From JAEUMY01 sp033764435 (GTDB taxonomy: Bacteria; Pseudomonadota; Gammaproteobacteria; Burkholderiales; Usitatibacteraceae), in the NCBI GenBank assembly GCA_033764435.1, contig JANRIX010000046.1, forward strand, positions 1-64,000: 64,000 bases of DNA, given 5' to 3'. Below, piece after piece: positions 1-8,400 of this stretch. The position numbers were made by a program, and so were the translations under genes. The notes under the pieces were generated by a model. That model did no database searches. It was given only the letters and a program-made list of their open reading frames with translations, and had not been told where the DNA came from. How positions within the stretch are numbered: position 1 is the first letter of the stretch; each line of letters opens with the position of its first letter.

Positions 1-804
1 GTCGCGCAGGATGTACTGGTACTGCTCGGCGGCACCGGTCATCTTGTTCTGGCGGCCCAGCGCCAGGATCTGCACGAAGCCAACATAGAAGAAGAGGCCT
101 TCCATGATGCAGGCGAAGACGATGAGCGACTTCAGGAGCGCGGCATCGGTCTCGGGCGTGCCGGTCTTGAAGTTGGGGTCGGTCAGCACATCGATGAAGG
201 GGATGAGGAAATCATCCTTGTCGCGGATGCACTTCACTTCCTTGTAGGCGGCGAAGATCTCGGATTCATCCAGGCCCAGGCTCTCGGCGATGTACTGGTA
301 GGCGTGGGTGTGGATGGCCTCCTCGAACGCCTGGCGGAGCAGGTACTGGCGGCACTCGGGTGCGGTGATGTGGCGATAGGTGCCGAGCACGATGTTGTTG
401 GCGGCGAGCGAGTCGGCAGTGACGAAGAAGCCGAGATTGCGCTTGATGATGAGCCGCTCGTCGTCGGTGAGCCCGTTGGGGTTCTTCCACGTGGCGATGT
501 CGCGGTTCATGTTCACTTCCTGCGGCATCCAGTGGTTGGCGCAGCCGGCGAGGTACTTTTCCCAGGCCCACTTGTATTTGAAGGGGACGAGCTGGTTGAC
601 GTCGGTCTTGGCGTTGATGACGCGCTTGTCTTCCGCACGCACGCGGGCGAAGCGGTCGGCATGCAGGCCAACGTCTTCAACGTCCGCCGGGGCGGCGGCC
701 ATGGCGGCAGCGCCCGTCACGGCGGGCTGCAGCATGGGTTGCGGGGCTGCTGCGCGGGCGGGCGTGGCAGGCGTCGTGGCGGGGGTTTCGTCCCAGGTCA
801 ACAT
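1..804 (-). CDS. nrdB: Ribonucleoside-diphosphate reductase beta subunit, class Ia (partial)
   Basis: This is the radical-generating small subunit of aerobic ribonucleotide reductase, which makes dNTPs with NrdA. The window edge cuts the C-terminal part; 268 N-terminal codons are visible, starting MLTWDE at a position preceded by a CAGGAG ribosome site. Diiron-ligand motifs can be followed: Asp131 in TADSLAANN, Glu162 and His165 in FEEAIHTHAY, and Glu235 in ACIMEGLFFY. Tyr169 is the expected radical tyrosine by alignment with the ExxHxxxY pattern of E. coli NrdB. The first 45 residues are Ala/Pro-rich and not conserved in the family. It lies downstream of nrdA on the same strand, separated by two small genes and about 1.2 kb, and probably shares the nrdA promoter. 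The identification is secure; only the C-terminus, including the NrdA-docking tail, is not seen. Confidence 0.96.
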   Translation of the reverse strand, partial: MLTWDETPATTPATPARAAAPQPMLQPAVTGAAAMAAAPADVEDVGLHADRFARVRAEDKRVINAKTDVNQLVPFKYKWAWEKYLAGCANHWMPQEVNMNRDIATWKNPNGLTDDERLIIKRNLGFFVTADSLAANNIVLGTYRHITAPECRQYLLRQAFEEAIHTHAYQYIAESLGLDESEIFAAYKEVKCIRDKDDFLIPFIDVLTDPNFKTGTPETDAALLKSLIVFACIMEGLFFYVGFVQILALGRQNKMTGAAEQYQYILRD

Positions 805-1125
805 GTGTTGTTCGCTCCTGATGTTGCGTGTGTCTTGTTATGAAATTGCGGATTGCCGAATACGTTTGGTTGCTTGCTGAATACCTAAGTTGCGGAATGC
901 GTGCTGCGGAAATCGGTTCGGTCTTGCGGGTGCGAATATTCGAAAGTCGCGGTTGCTGCAGAGGCTAGCAGAGGTCGACGGAAATTCCGGTCAGGCCCTC
1001 CGCGTCCTCGCACCAACGATCCCGACCCCCCTCCCAACGAGGAAGGAGTAGTTACTCACCAAGAGGGGAGCCGGGCTGCCGGTGTACTGCATGGTCCTTG
1101 CGGGCCGTTGAAGCTGTACCTGACC
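805..1125. other. Gene-free stretch upstream of nrdB
   Basis: No convincing gene is seen in these 321 bases. The stretch carries a run of TTGCGG/TTGCTG-like short repeats around 825-960 and a one-mismatch copy of the window-wide palindrome at 932-943. The remainder shows no terminator and no promoter that I would defend. Confidence 0.5.
932..943. repeat. Near-copy of the GCGAATATTCGC palindrome (one mismatch)
   Basis: The sequence is GCGAATATTCGA; the last base differs from the perfect motif. It is intergenic, upstream of nrdB. Confidence 0.7.
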
Positions 1126-1368
1126 TCAGCCCCGTGCAACCGCGCTGGCGAACCGCCCAGCACTGGCCATGTGGGAGAGGGGCGTGATGTTGTCGGTCAC
1201 GATCGAGGCGTCCTCGCGGCGAAACGATGCCTGCAGTCGCTGGATGGCGGCGACACAGTCGGCGCGGCGGGCATAGCCCTCGCCCGAGGTGGCGAGCTGC
1301 GCGCCGGCGGGGCTGCGCAGATACCAGCGCCATTCGTTGCGGACATCCTGATAAACGTGAAAGACCAT
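1126..1368 (-). CDS. Small DUF1508/YegP-like protein
   Basis: This encodes an 80-residue protein beginning MVFHVYQDVRNEWRWYL and containing a single short repeat of the kind found in YegP/DUF1508 proteins: an aromatic beta-strand (WRWYLRSPAG), then a stretch such as LATSGEGYARRADCVAAIQ. The start is chosen because AGGAGGGG lies just upstream of the ATG; an upstream in-frame start would lack such a site. Function is unknown; YegP homologues are small cytosolic proteins. It sits between nrdA and nrdB on the same strand, so it may be cotranscribed with them, but nothing in the sequence links it to nucleotide reduction. The family call rests on pattern recognition without an alignment. Confidence 0.65.
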   Translation of the reverse strand: MVFHVYQDVRNEWRWYLRSPAGAQLATSGEGYARRADCVAAIQRLQASFRREDASIVTDNITPLSHMASAGRFASAVARG

Positions 1369-1501
1369 CTTGCCCCTCCTTTCAGAGGTGTTACTGCCAG
1401 GGTGTTGCTGCAAAAGTGTTGCCGTAATGGTATTGCTGCAGGGGGAGCGCCGCCACCGGCCGGGCTGTTTGGCGCCGGCCGCCGGGGTTCTCCCGCGGGT
1501 T

Positions 1502-1741
1502 TCAGTGAACGATGTGCGGATAGTCCTCGTTCATCCATTCGTCGAACTGCCGGCTCATGAAGACACCATGCAGCACATCGTTGTCGTTGAGGGAAGGATC
1601 AGTCATGACTTCCGCTTCGAAATGCACCACTTCATCGAAGTGGTCCTGCTGGCGGCGTACGGCGATGGTGACGGCGGCTTCCTTGCCGTTGTCACTGCGC
1701 TGCACTCTGGAAAGCTGAAGGTCGATGGTCCAGTAACCCAT
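1502..1741 (-). CDS. Small hypothetical protein in the nrd cluster
   Basis: This encodes a 79-residue acidic protein (MGYWTIDLQLSRVQ to NEDYPHIVH) with an AGGAG ribosome site eight bases before the ATG. I do not recognise a family. The sequence is soluble, has no signal peptide or membrane segment, and contains an acidic C-terminal half (FDEWMNEDYP). It lies between nrdA and the DUF1508-like gene, all on the minus strand. The good ribosome site, non-repetitive composition and colinear placement argue that it is real. An overlapping longer frame on the same strand (1603-1866) lacks these properties and was not chosen. Confidence 0.55.
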   Translation of the reverse strand: MGYWTIDLQLSRVQRSDNGKEAAVTIAVRRQQDHFDEVVHFEAEVMTDPSLNDNDVLHGVFMSRQFDEWMNEDYPHIVH

Positions 1742-2047
1742 TCCTTAATCTCCTGTTCAAGTTTCAGTTGAACCGCTTTCGGTGCCACTACTGCATTCCT
1801 GCCTCGTACGTGCTGCCTGCTGCTTGCTGCCCTACTGCCTGCTGCTGTCTTGCGGGTGCCCTGCAACGTGCTGCTGATTCGGTCCTGCCATGGGTGTAGA
1901 TGACGCCGGGTTCTCCTGGTTCAATCCCGCGCCGCTGTCCGGAGGGGCCGCTCCCGCCGGTTGCGCGGCGGGCGGGCCTTTCTGCGGACGGTGCGGCGTT
2001 GGGTCATGAGTGAGTATTGATCCTTGTCCGGGTGGCGTGTGCGCCGA
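1742..2047. other. Spacer downstream of nrdA with CTG-rich low-complexity tract and GC hairpin
   Basis: Positions about 1799-1858 are a low-complexity tract of CTGC, TGCTTGC and TGCTG units. Near 1960-1975 an inverted repeat (CCCGCCG / CGGCGGG) could form a stem in RNA read from the minus strand, but no T-run follows it on that strand, so it is not a standard terminator. It could be an attenuation or mRNA-processing site between nrdA and the downstream genes. No credible gene is seen. Confidence 0.45.
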
Positions 2048-4987
2048 TTACTGGCACGCCTCGCACTCGGGGTTGTCGATGGAGCAGAACTTGGCGCCTT
2101 CGGCAGCCCCCTCGCCGGCGCCGCCGTCAGACATTGCCGCCATCACGCTGGCGGGCGCGGCTGCGACAGCACCCATGCCGGTCATGCCGCCGGAGACGGG
2201 CACGGCATTCAGCTCGCCGCCACGACCGGTGGATTTCTCGGCGCTGGATTTGCCCAGCGTGCGCAGGTAGTACGTGGTCTTGAGACCGCGCAGCCACGCG
2301 AGCTTGTAGGTGTCGTCCAGCTTCTTGCCGGATGCGCCGGCCATGTAGATGTTCAGCGACTGGGCCTGGTCGATCCACTTCTGGCGACGCGCGGCGGCCT
2401 CGATGATCCACTGGGTGTCGACTTCGAACGCGGTGGCATAGAGATCACGCAGGTGCTGCGGCACACGATCGATCTTGCCGAGCGAGCCGTCGAAGTACTT
2501 GAGGTCGGCGACCATGACTTCGTCCCACATGTTGAGCGCTTTCAGGTCACGCACGAGATAGTCGTTCACCACCGTGAATTCACCGGACAGGTTGGACTTC
2601 ACGAAGAGGTTCTGGAACGTGGGCTCGATGCAGGCCGACACGCCGATGATGTTGCTGATGGTGGCGGTGGGCGCGATGGCGACGCAGTTGGAGTTGCGCA
2701 TGCCGTAGTCACGGATGCGGGCACGCAGCGCCGACCAGTCCATGCTCTCGGACATGTCGACTTCGACGTAGCCTCCGCGCTCTTCGGCGAGCAGCTTCAG
2801 CGTGTCCTGCGGGAGGATGCCGCGATCCCACAGCGAGCCACGATAGCTGGAGTACTTGCCGCGCTCTGCTGCGAGCTCGGTGGAGGCCCAGTAGGCGTAG
2901 TAGCAGACGGCTTCCATCGAACGATCGGCAAACTCGACCGCTTCCTGCGAGGCGTACGGGATACGCAGCTCATGCAGGCAATCCTGGAAGGCCATGATGC
3001 CGAGGCCGACCGGACGATGACGCAGGTTGGAGTCGCGCGCCTTCTTGACCGCGTAGTAGTTGATGTCGATGACGTTGTCCAGCATGCGCATGGCGGTGCT
3101 GATGGTCGACTTCAGCTTGACGTGGTCGAGCTCGCGCCCGCCCTTGCCGTTGTCCTTCATGTGGTTGACGAGGTTCACCGAGCCCAGGTTGCACACGGCG
3201 ATTTCGCTGTCGTTGGTGTTCAGCGTGATCTCGGTGCAGAGGTTGGACGAGTGCACGACGCCGATGTGCTGCTGCGGCGAGCGCAGGTTGCACGGGTCCT
3301 TGAACGTGATCCAGGGGTGGCCCGTTTCAAACAGCATGGTGAGCATCTTGCGCCACAGGGTGGTCGCGGGAATGCGCTTGAACAGCTTCAATTCGCCGGT
3401 GCGGGTCTTCTCTTCGTACTTGAGATAGGCCTCCTCGAACGCCTTGCCGAACTTGTCATGCAGGTCGGGCACGTTGGACGGAGAGAACAGCGTCCACTCG
3501 GCGTTCTCCATCACGCGGCGCATGAAGAGATCGGGAATCCAGTTGGCGGTGTTCATGTCGTGGGTACGACGACGGTCGTCACCGGTGTTCTTGCGGAGCT
3601 CCAGGAACTCCTCGATGTCGAGGTGCCAGGATTCGAGGTACGCGCAGACGGCACCCTTCCTCTTGCCACCCTGGTTCACGGCGACGGCGGTGTCGTTCAC
3701 CACCTTCAGGAACGGGACCACCCCCTGCGACTTGCCGTTGGTGCCCTTGATGTAGGAGCCGAGTGCGCGCACCGGCGTCCAGTCGTTGCCGAGGCCGCCG
3801 GCGAACTTGGAGAGCAGCGCGTTTTCTTTCAGCGCCTCATAGATGCCGTCGAGATCGTCAGCCACCGTGGTGAGGTAGCAGGAAGACAGCTGCGAACGAC
3901 GCGTGCCGGAGTTGAAGAGCGTCGGCGTGGACGACATGAAGTCGAACGTGGACAGCACGTTGTAGAACTCGATGGCGCGGGCTTCGCGATCCACTTCATT
4001 GAGTGCCAAGCCCATGGCGACACGCATGTAGAACGCCTGCGGCAGCTCGATGCGCACGTCATCGATGTGCAGGAAGTAACGGTCATACAGGGTCTGCAGA
4101 CCGAGATAGGTGAACTGCAGATCTCGCTCATTCTTCAGCGCGGCACCCAGCTTGGCCAAGTCGTACTGGGCCAGCTTCTCGTCCAGCAGCTCGGCGTCGA
4201 TGCCTCTCTTGATGAATTGCGGGAAATAATCGGCATAGCGCTCGGCCATGGCGGCCTGCGAGACTTCCTCGCCCAGCACTTCCTTGCGGATTTGGTGCAT
4301 GAGCAGGCGGGCCGTGACCTTGGAATAGTCCGGGTCCTGCTCGATCATCGTGCGCGCGGCCAGGGTGGCGGCCTTGAACACTTCGTCCAGCGGCACGCCG
4401 TCGTAAAGGTCGCGCAGCGTGGAGTCGAGAATGGCCTTGGGATTCACATGCTCGCCATAGCCCTGACAGGCCGCGACAATGATGCCGTGCAGCTCTTCAA
4501 CATCCAGCGGACGATGGCCGCCGGGCACGGAGACATTGATGCCGGCCGTGCCGGCCTTGACGGCGTCAGCCTGCGAATCACGCTGCTTCGCGCGCTCCTG
4601 CGCGCGCTGCTCGCGATACAGCACATAAGAACGCGCCACGGTGTGGTGGCCGCCGCGCATCAGGGCCAGCTCGACGTGATCCTGGATATCTTCAATATGG
4701 AACATGCCGCCATTGGGATGGCTGCGCATGAGCGCCTTGATGATGTTTTCGGTCAGTTGCAGGCAGATGTCACGGATGCGTGCGGACGCAGCACCCTGCC
4801 CGCCTTCCACAGCGAGGAATGCCTTGGTCAGCGCAATGGTGATCTTTTGCGGCTCGAACGGCGCGATGGATCCGTTGCGACGGATGGTTTTGTAATCGTT
4901 ATAGCGACTTTCCGGACCGTCCTGGGCAGGGCTCATTTGCGGGTTGGCCAGGGGATGGGTCGGGGAAGTATCGGAAGCCAGGCGCAT
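2048..4987 (-). CDS. nrdA: Ribonucleoside-diphosphate reductase alpha subunit, class Ia
   Basis: This is the catalytic large subunit that reduces ribonucleoside diphosphates to deoxyribonucleotides. At 979 residues it is longer than E. coli NrdA, matching the Pseudomonas-type form with two N-terminal ATP-cone modules: the first at roughly residues 35-125 (IRRNGSIAPFEPQKITIAL onward) and a second at about 145-245 (NVSVPGGHRPLDVEELHG onward). The catalytic barrel follows, with QLSSCYL carrying one active-site cysteine and NLCTEI carrying the Asn-x-Cys-x-Glu finger-loop triad; SPSNVPDL is also family-typical. The C-terminus ends CEACQ, a redox CxxC tail. The ATG is preceded by AGGAGA. The promoter region holds tandem NrdR-like boxes and DnaA-like boxes. 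The long open frame on the opposite strand is a shadow of this gene. Confidence 0.97.
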   Translation of the reverse strand: MRLASDTSPTHPLANPQMSPAQDGPESRYNDYKTIRRNGSIAPFEPQKITIALTKAFLAVEGGQGAASARIRDICLQLTENIIKALMRSHPNGGMFHIEDIQDHVELALMRGGHHTVARSYVLYREQRAQERAKQRDSQADAVKAGTAGINVSVPGGHRPLDVEELHGIIVAACQGYGEHVNPKAILDSTLRDLYDGVPLDEVFKAATLAARTMIEQDPDYSKVTARLLMHQIRKEVLGEEVSQAAMAERYADYFPQFIKRGIDAELLDEKLAQYDLAKLGAALKNERDLQFTYLGLQTLYDRYFLHIDDVRIELPQAFYMRVAMGLALNEVDREARAIEFYNVLSTFDFMSSTPTLFNSGTRRSQLSSCYLTTVADDLDGIYEALKENALLSKFAGGLGNDWTPVRALGSYIKGTNGKSQGVVPFLKVVNDTAVAVNQGGKRKGAVCAYLESWHLDIEEFLELRKNTGDDRRRTHDMNTANWIPDLFMRRVMENAEWTLFSPSNVPDLHDKFGKAFEEAYLKYEEKTRTGELKLFKRIPATTLWRKMLTMLFETGHPWITFKDPCNLRSPQQHIGVVHSSNLCTEITLNTNDSEIAVCNLGSVNLVNHMKDNGKGGRELDHVKLKSTISTAMRMLDNVIDINYYAVKKARDSNLRHRPVGLGIMAFQDCLHELRIPYASQEAVEFADRSMEAVCYYAYWASTELAAERGKYSSYRGSLWDRGILPQDTLKLLAEERGGYVEVDMSESMDWSALRARIRDYGMRNSNCVAIAPTATISNIIGVSACIEPTFQNLFVKSNLSGEFTVVNDYLVRDLKALNMWDEVMVADLKYFDGSLGKIDRVPQHLRDLYATAFEVDTQWIIEAAARRQKWIDQAQSLNIYMAGASGKKLDDTYKLAWLRGLKTTYYLRTLGKSSAEKSTGRGGELNAVPVSGGMTGMGAVAAAPASVMAAMSDGGAGEGAAEGAKFCSIDNPECEACQ

Positions 4988-5063
4988 CGGGTTGTCTCCT
5001 AGAATGCTTTTTTGTATTCAAATCATTGTGTTGCATCGAAAACCCAGGGCGGCAGGGGGGATG

Positions 5064-5128
5064 TCATCCACAGAGAATGCACCGCTTTACCCACAGCCGC
5101 AGGCCGGTTTGGCCGAGAGAAATCCACA
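5064..5128. promoter_or_regulatory. Cluster of DnaA-box-like sites upstream of nrdA
   Basis: TCATCCACA at 5064-5072 and TTACCCACA at 5087-5095 each differ by one base from TTATCCACA; AAATCCACA at 5120-5128 differs by two. DnaA control of nrdA is known in E. coli. Here it is inferred only from the sites. Confidence 0.4.
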
Positions 5129-5157
5129 GGAACCGCACAAAAAATGTGCAGACTTCT

Positions 5158-5205
5158 CCACAACCTATAGTGTTCTCGATCACTGGGTCACACTATATAG
5201 CGCGC
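5158..5205 (-). promoter_or_regulatory. Tandem NrdR boxes of the nrdA promoter
   Basis: The two 16-base sites are CCACAACCTATAGTGT at 5158-5173 and ACACTATATAGCGCGC at 5190-5205. Against the NrdR consensus aCaCwAtATaTwGtgt I count about 13 and 12 matches of 16. They are offset by 32 bases, about three helical turns, which is the usual spacing of paired NrdR boxes. They sit upstream of nrdA, the expected target of the ATP/dATP-sensing repressor NrdR. Confidence 0.75.
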
Positions 5206-5402
5206 TTTGAAAGCTTTGCAACTGTAATTTTTCCGCATCAAAAAAACTCGAAAAAACAGTGGCTTGCGTGTTGCAAAACGCCCACATTGGCCACCAAAAA
5301 TCGGGGTTGCATTAAAGTGAAATCTGAGGATCGGTCACCGGATTGAAACGCGACAACTTTCGGCTCGGTCCGGCTGGCGCAGGACGATCGCTGCGGCACC
5401 GC

Positions 5403-8400
5403 TCAGGAGAGGTAGCGAGCCTCGAACTCGGCCGCGGGGAGCGGCTTGCTGAAGAAGTAGCCCTGGCCATGGTCGCAGCCCAGGTCGCGCAGGGTGCGCT
5501 GCTGCAGCGCTGTCTCAACACCCTCGGCCACGACGGAGAGCTTCAGGCTTCGCGCCATGGCGACGATAGCCTCGATGATGGCAGCGTCGTCGAGATTGTT
5601 CTCCACGTCACGGACGAAGCTCTGGTCGATCTTCAGGGTGTCGATGTGCAACCGGCGCAGATAGGCCAGCGACGAGTAGCCGGTGCCGAAATCATCGATG
5701 GCGATACGTACGCCCAACTGGGAAATCTGCCGCAAGGTGCGCGCGTGTTCATCGACATTGCGCATGAGCAGGCTCTCGGTGATCTCAAGCTCAAGCGCAC
5801 CCGGCGTGAGCCCGGCGAACACCAGCGCGTCGCGCACCATGCGCGCCAGGGACTTGTTGAACTGGCCGACAGACAGGTTGACCGCGACCGGGATGAGATT
5901 GCCGCGCTTGTTCCACTCCGACGCCTGCACGCAGGCTTCGGCCAGCACCCATTCACCGATGGAAACGATGAGACCGGTTTCTTCCGCCACCGGGATGAAG
6001 CGGTCGGGCTGGATCAGCCCCAGCGTGGGATGGCGCCAGCGCAGCAGCGCCTCCGCACCCACCAGAACGCCGTCGGACAGGCGGAACTTGGGGTGATAGT
6101 GAAGCTCCAGTTCACCCCGGTCGACCGCATGGCGCAACGTGTTCTCCATGGTCAGGCGTTCGATGGCACGCGCATTCATTTCCTGCGAGTAGAACTGGTA
6201 GTTGTGCCGGCCACGCTCCTTGGCGAAGTACATGGCCATGTCGGCGTTGCGCATGAGCGTGTCGGCATCGACAGCGTCGCCCGGGAACACGCTCACGCCA
6301 ATCGACGCCGAGGTGTTGAGCACGTGGCCACCCACGACAAACGGCTCGGACAGCGCGTTGATGATCTTCTGCGAGACCAGCCCCGCGTCTTCTGGCTCCT
6401 TCATCTGCTCGAGCAGCACCACGAATTCGTCACCGCCGAGGCGCGCCAGCGTATCGCCACGACGCATGAGTTCGGACAGCCGCTGGGCGACGCCCTTCAG
6501 CAAGTCGTCGCCAGCCGCGTGTCCCAATGAATCGTTGATGGTCTTGAATCGGTCGAGGTCGATGAACAGGACCGCAAGCAGGGTTTCGTTGCGCTGCGCT
6601 GACAGAATGCCCTGCGACAGACGATCAGTGAGCAGGCGGCGATTGGGCAGCAGGGTCAGGGAGTCGCGCGTGGCCAACTCCTCGATGCGCTGCTCGGCCA
6701 GCTTGCGCTCGGTGATGTCGAGGCCGGTGCCGCGATTGCCGAGACGCTTGCCGCCGGCGTCGAATACCGGAACTGCGGAAACCAGCTGCCAGATGATGCG
6801 GCCATCTTTGGTGCGTGACATGTGTTCGAAGCCGCGCAGCGGCTGGCCCTGCACATGGTTGTGGCGGAACCACTCGCGCACGCGATCGACCTCGTCCGGC
6901 GGCATGAAGTCGGTCGATTTCTTGCCGATGATTTCCTCTGGCTTGTAGCCCAGCACCTTTTCCACCCGCGCGGAAACGAAGGTGAAGCGCGATTCGTGAT
7001 CCGTCTCCCAGACGTATTCGCCGGCGGCCTCGAGCACATCGGCAAAGCGGCGTTCGCTTTCGCGCAATTGCACTTCGGCGCGTTTCTTCTCGGTGATGTC
7101 CATCAGCAGCGCGAGGAGCAGCCGGTCGTCGCCTTCCTCGATGATCTCGCCGGACAGCAGCGCAAGCGCAACGCTGCCATCGCGGCGGCGCAACTTGAAC
7201 TCGAAGTCGCGCACAGTGGCACCTTGTTGCAAACGCTCCAGCAGCTTGAGCCGATCAGCGGGATCGACCCAGATGCCGAGATCCAGCGCGGTGCGGCCCA
7301 GCACGTCGGCGCGGCTGTAGCCGCAGAGCTTCTGCCAGGCTTCATTGACGTCAATGTAGGTGCCATCCTGGAGCCGAGAAATCACGATGGCGTCAGGACT
7401 CGAATGGAAGACCTTGGCGAACCGTTCATCGGAACGGCGGGCTGCCTGCTCTGCGGCCTTGAGCGCGGAAATGTCGGTCGTCTGCACAAGGATGGCCTCC
7501 TCGCCCTCCCAGTCGATGCGCTCGGCATCGAGCAGGATGTCGATGGCACGGCCATCCTTGCGTCGCACCCGGTACTCGCGCCCGCGCACCTTGCGCCCGG
7601 CAAACAATTCGCCGCGCATGTCGGCCCGATCCTCCGCACGCAACCAGATGCCGAGATCAACCGACGATTTGCCCACCGCTTCATCGCGCGCCCAGCCATA
7701 GACATCGCTCCAGGCCGGGTTGACCTCGCGATAGATGCCTGTCTTCAGGTTGGCAACGTTGATGGGGCCCGGGCTGGAATTGAACACGCGGGCAAACCGT
7801 TCTTCGGACTTGCGCAGTGCACGCTCGGCCGCCTTGCGCTTCTCGATGTTGCGCAGGAAGCCGACAAAACAGCGCTCGCCTTCAAGCTGCATCTCGGAGA
7901 ACACGATCTCGACCGGGATATCGCGACCGTCGCGGTGGCGCACGATGATCTCGGCACCACGCCAGTCCAGCCTGCGTTCACCCGAATCGAGATAGCGCTG
8001 CATGCCGTGCTCATGCCGGCCCTTCATGCGATCAGGCTGAAGCAGGGTGAGCGGCTGGCCGACGACTTCATCGGTGCGGTAGCCGGTCAATTCACTGATC
8101 GCAGGATTGGCGAAACGGATGATGCTGTGACTGTCGACGATCAGCGCCGAATCGGAAGTTGTCTCCCAGACCGAGCGGAAGCGCGATTCACTTTCGCGGA
8201 TCTGGTCCGCCGCCTGCTTGCGAGCAGTGATGTCGTGGATGGTGGCGATGGTGCATGGGTGTCCCTGAAACTCCACGACACGGGCGGAATACAACACGTC
8301 GAGCAGCGCGCCGTCGCTGCGTCGGAGCTGGAGCTCGACATCATCCGCTCTCCCTGCCGTGCGCAACTGTTGGATCAACGCATCACGGCCGGTCGTGTTG

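Larger units (their letters stand above)
4988..5402. other. nrdA upstream regulatory region
   Basis: This 415-base gene-free region is more AT-rich than its surroundings. It holds two NrdR-like boxes (5158-5205) and several near-consensus DnaA boxes (5064-5128). The part nearest 5403 is the end of the neighbouring transcript and shows no T-run terminator. Confidence 0.7.

Noticed and set aside
304..843. Plus-strand frames at the left edge
   Set aside because: They lie opposite nrdB, whose iron-ligand motifs are clear.
1799..1858. Mobile element remnant
   Set aside because: It is a simple CTGC-type low-complexity tract without inverted ends or transposase similarity.
2024..5002. 992-codon open frame on the plus strand
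   Set aside because: It mirrors nrdA, whose motifs and ribosome site are clear. Long opposite-strand frames are usual in GC-rich DNA; the translation is His/Arg/Val-rich without a family.
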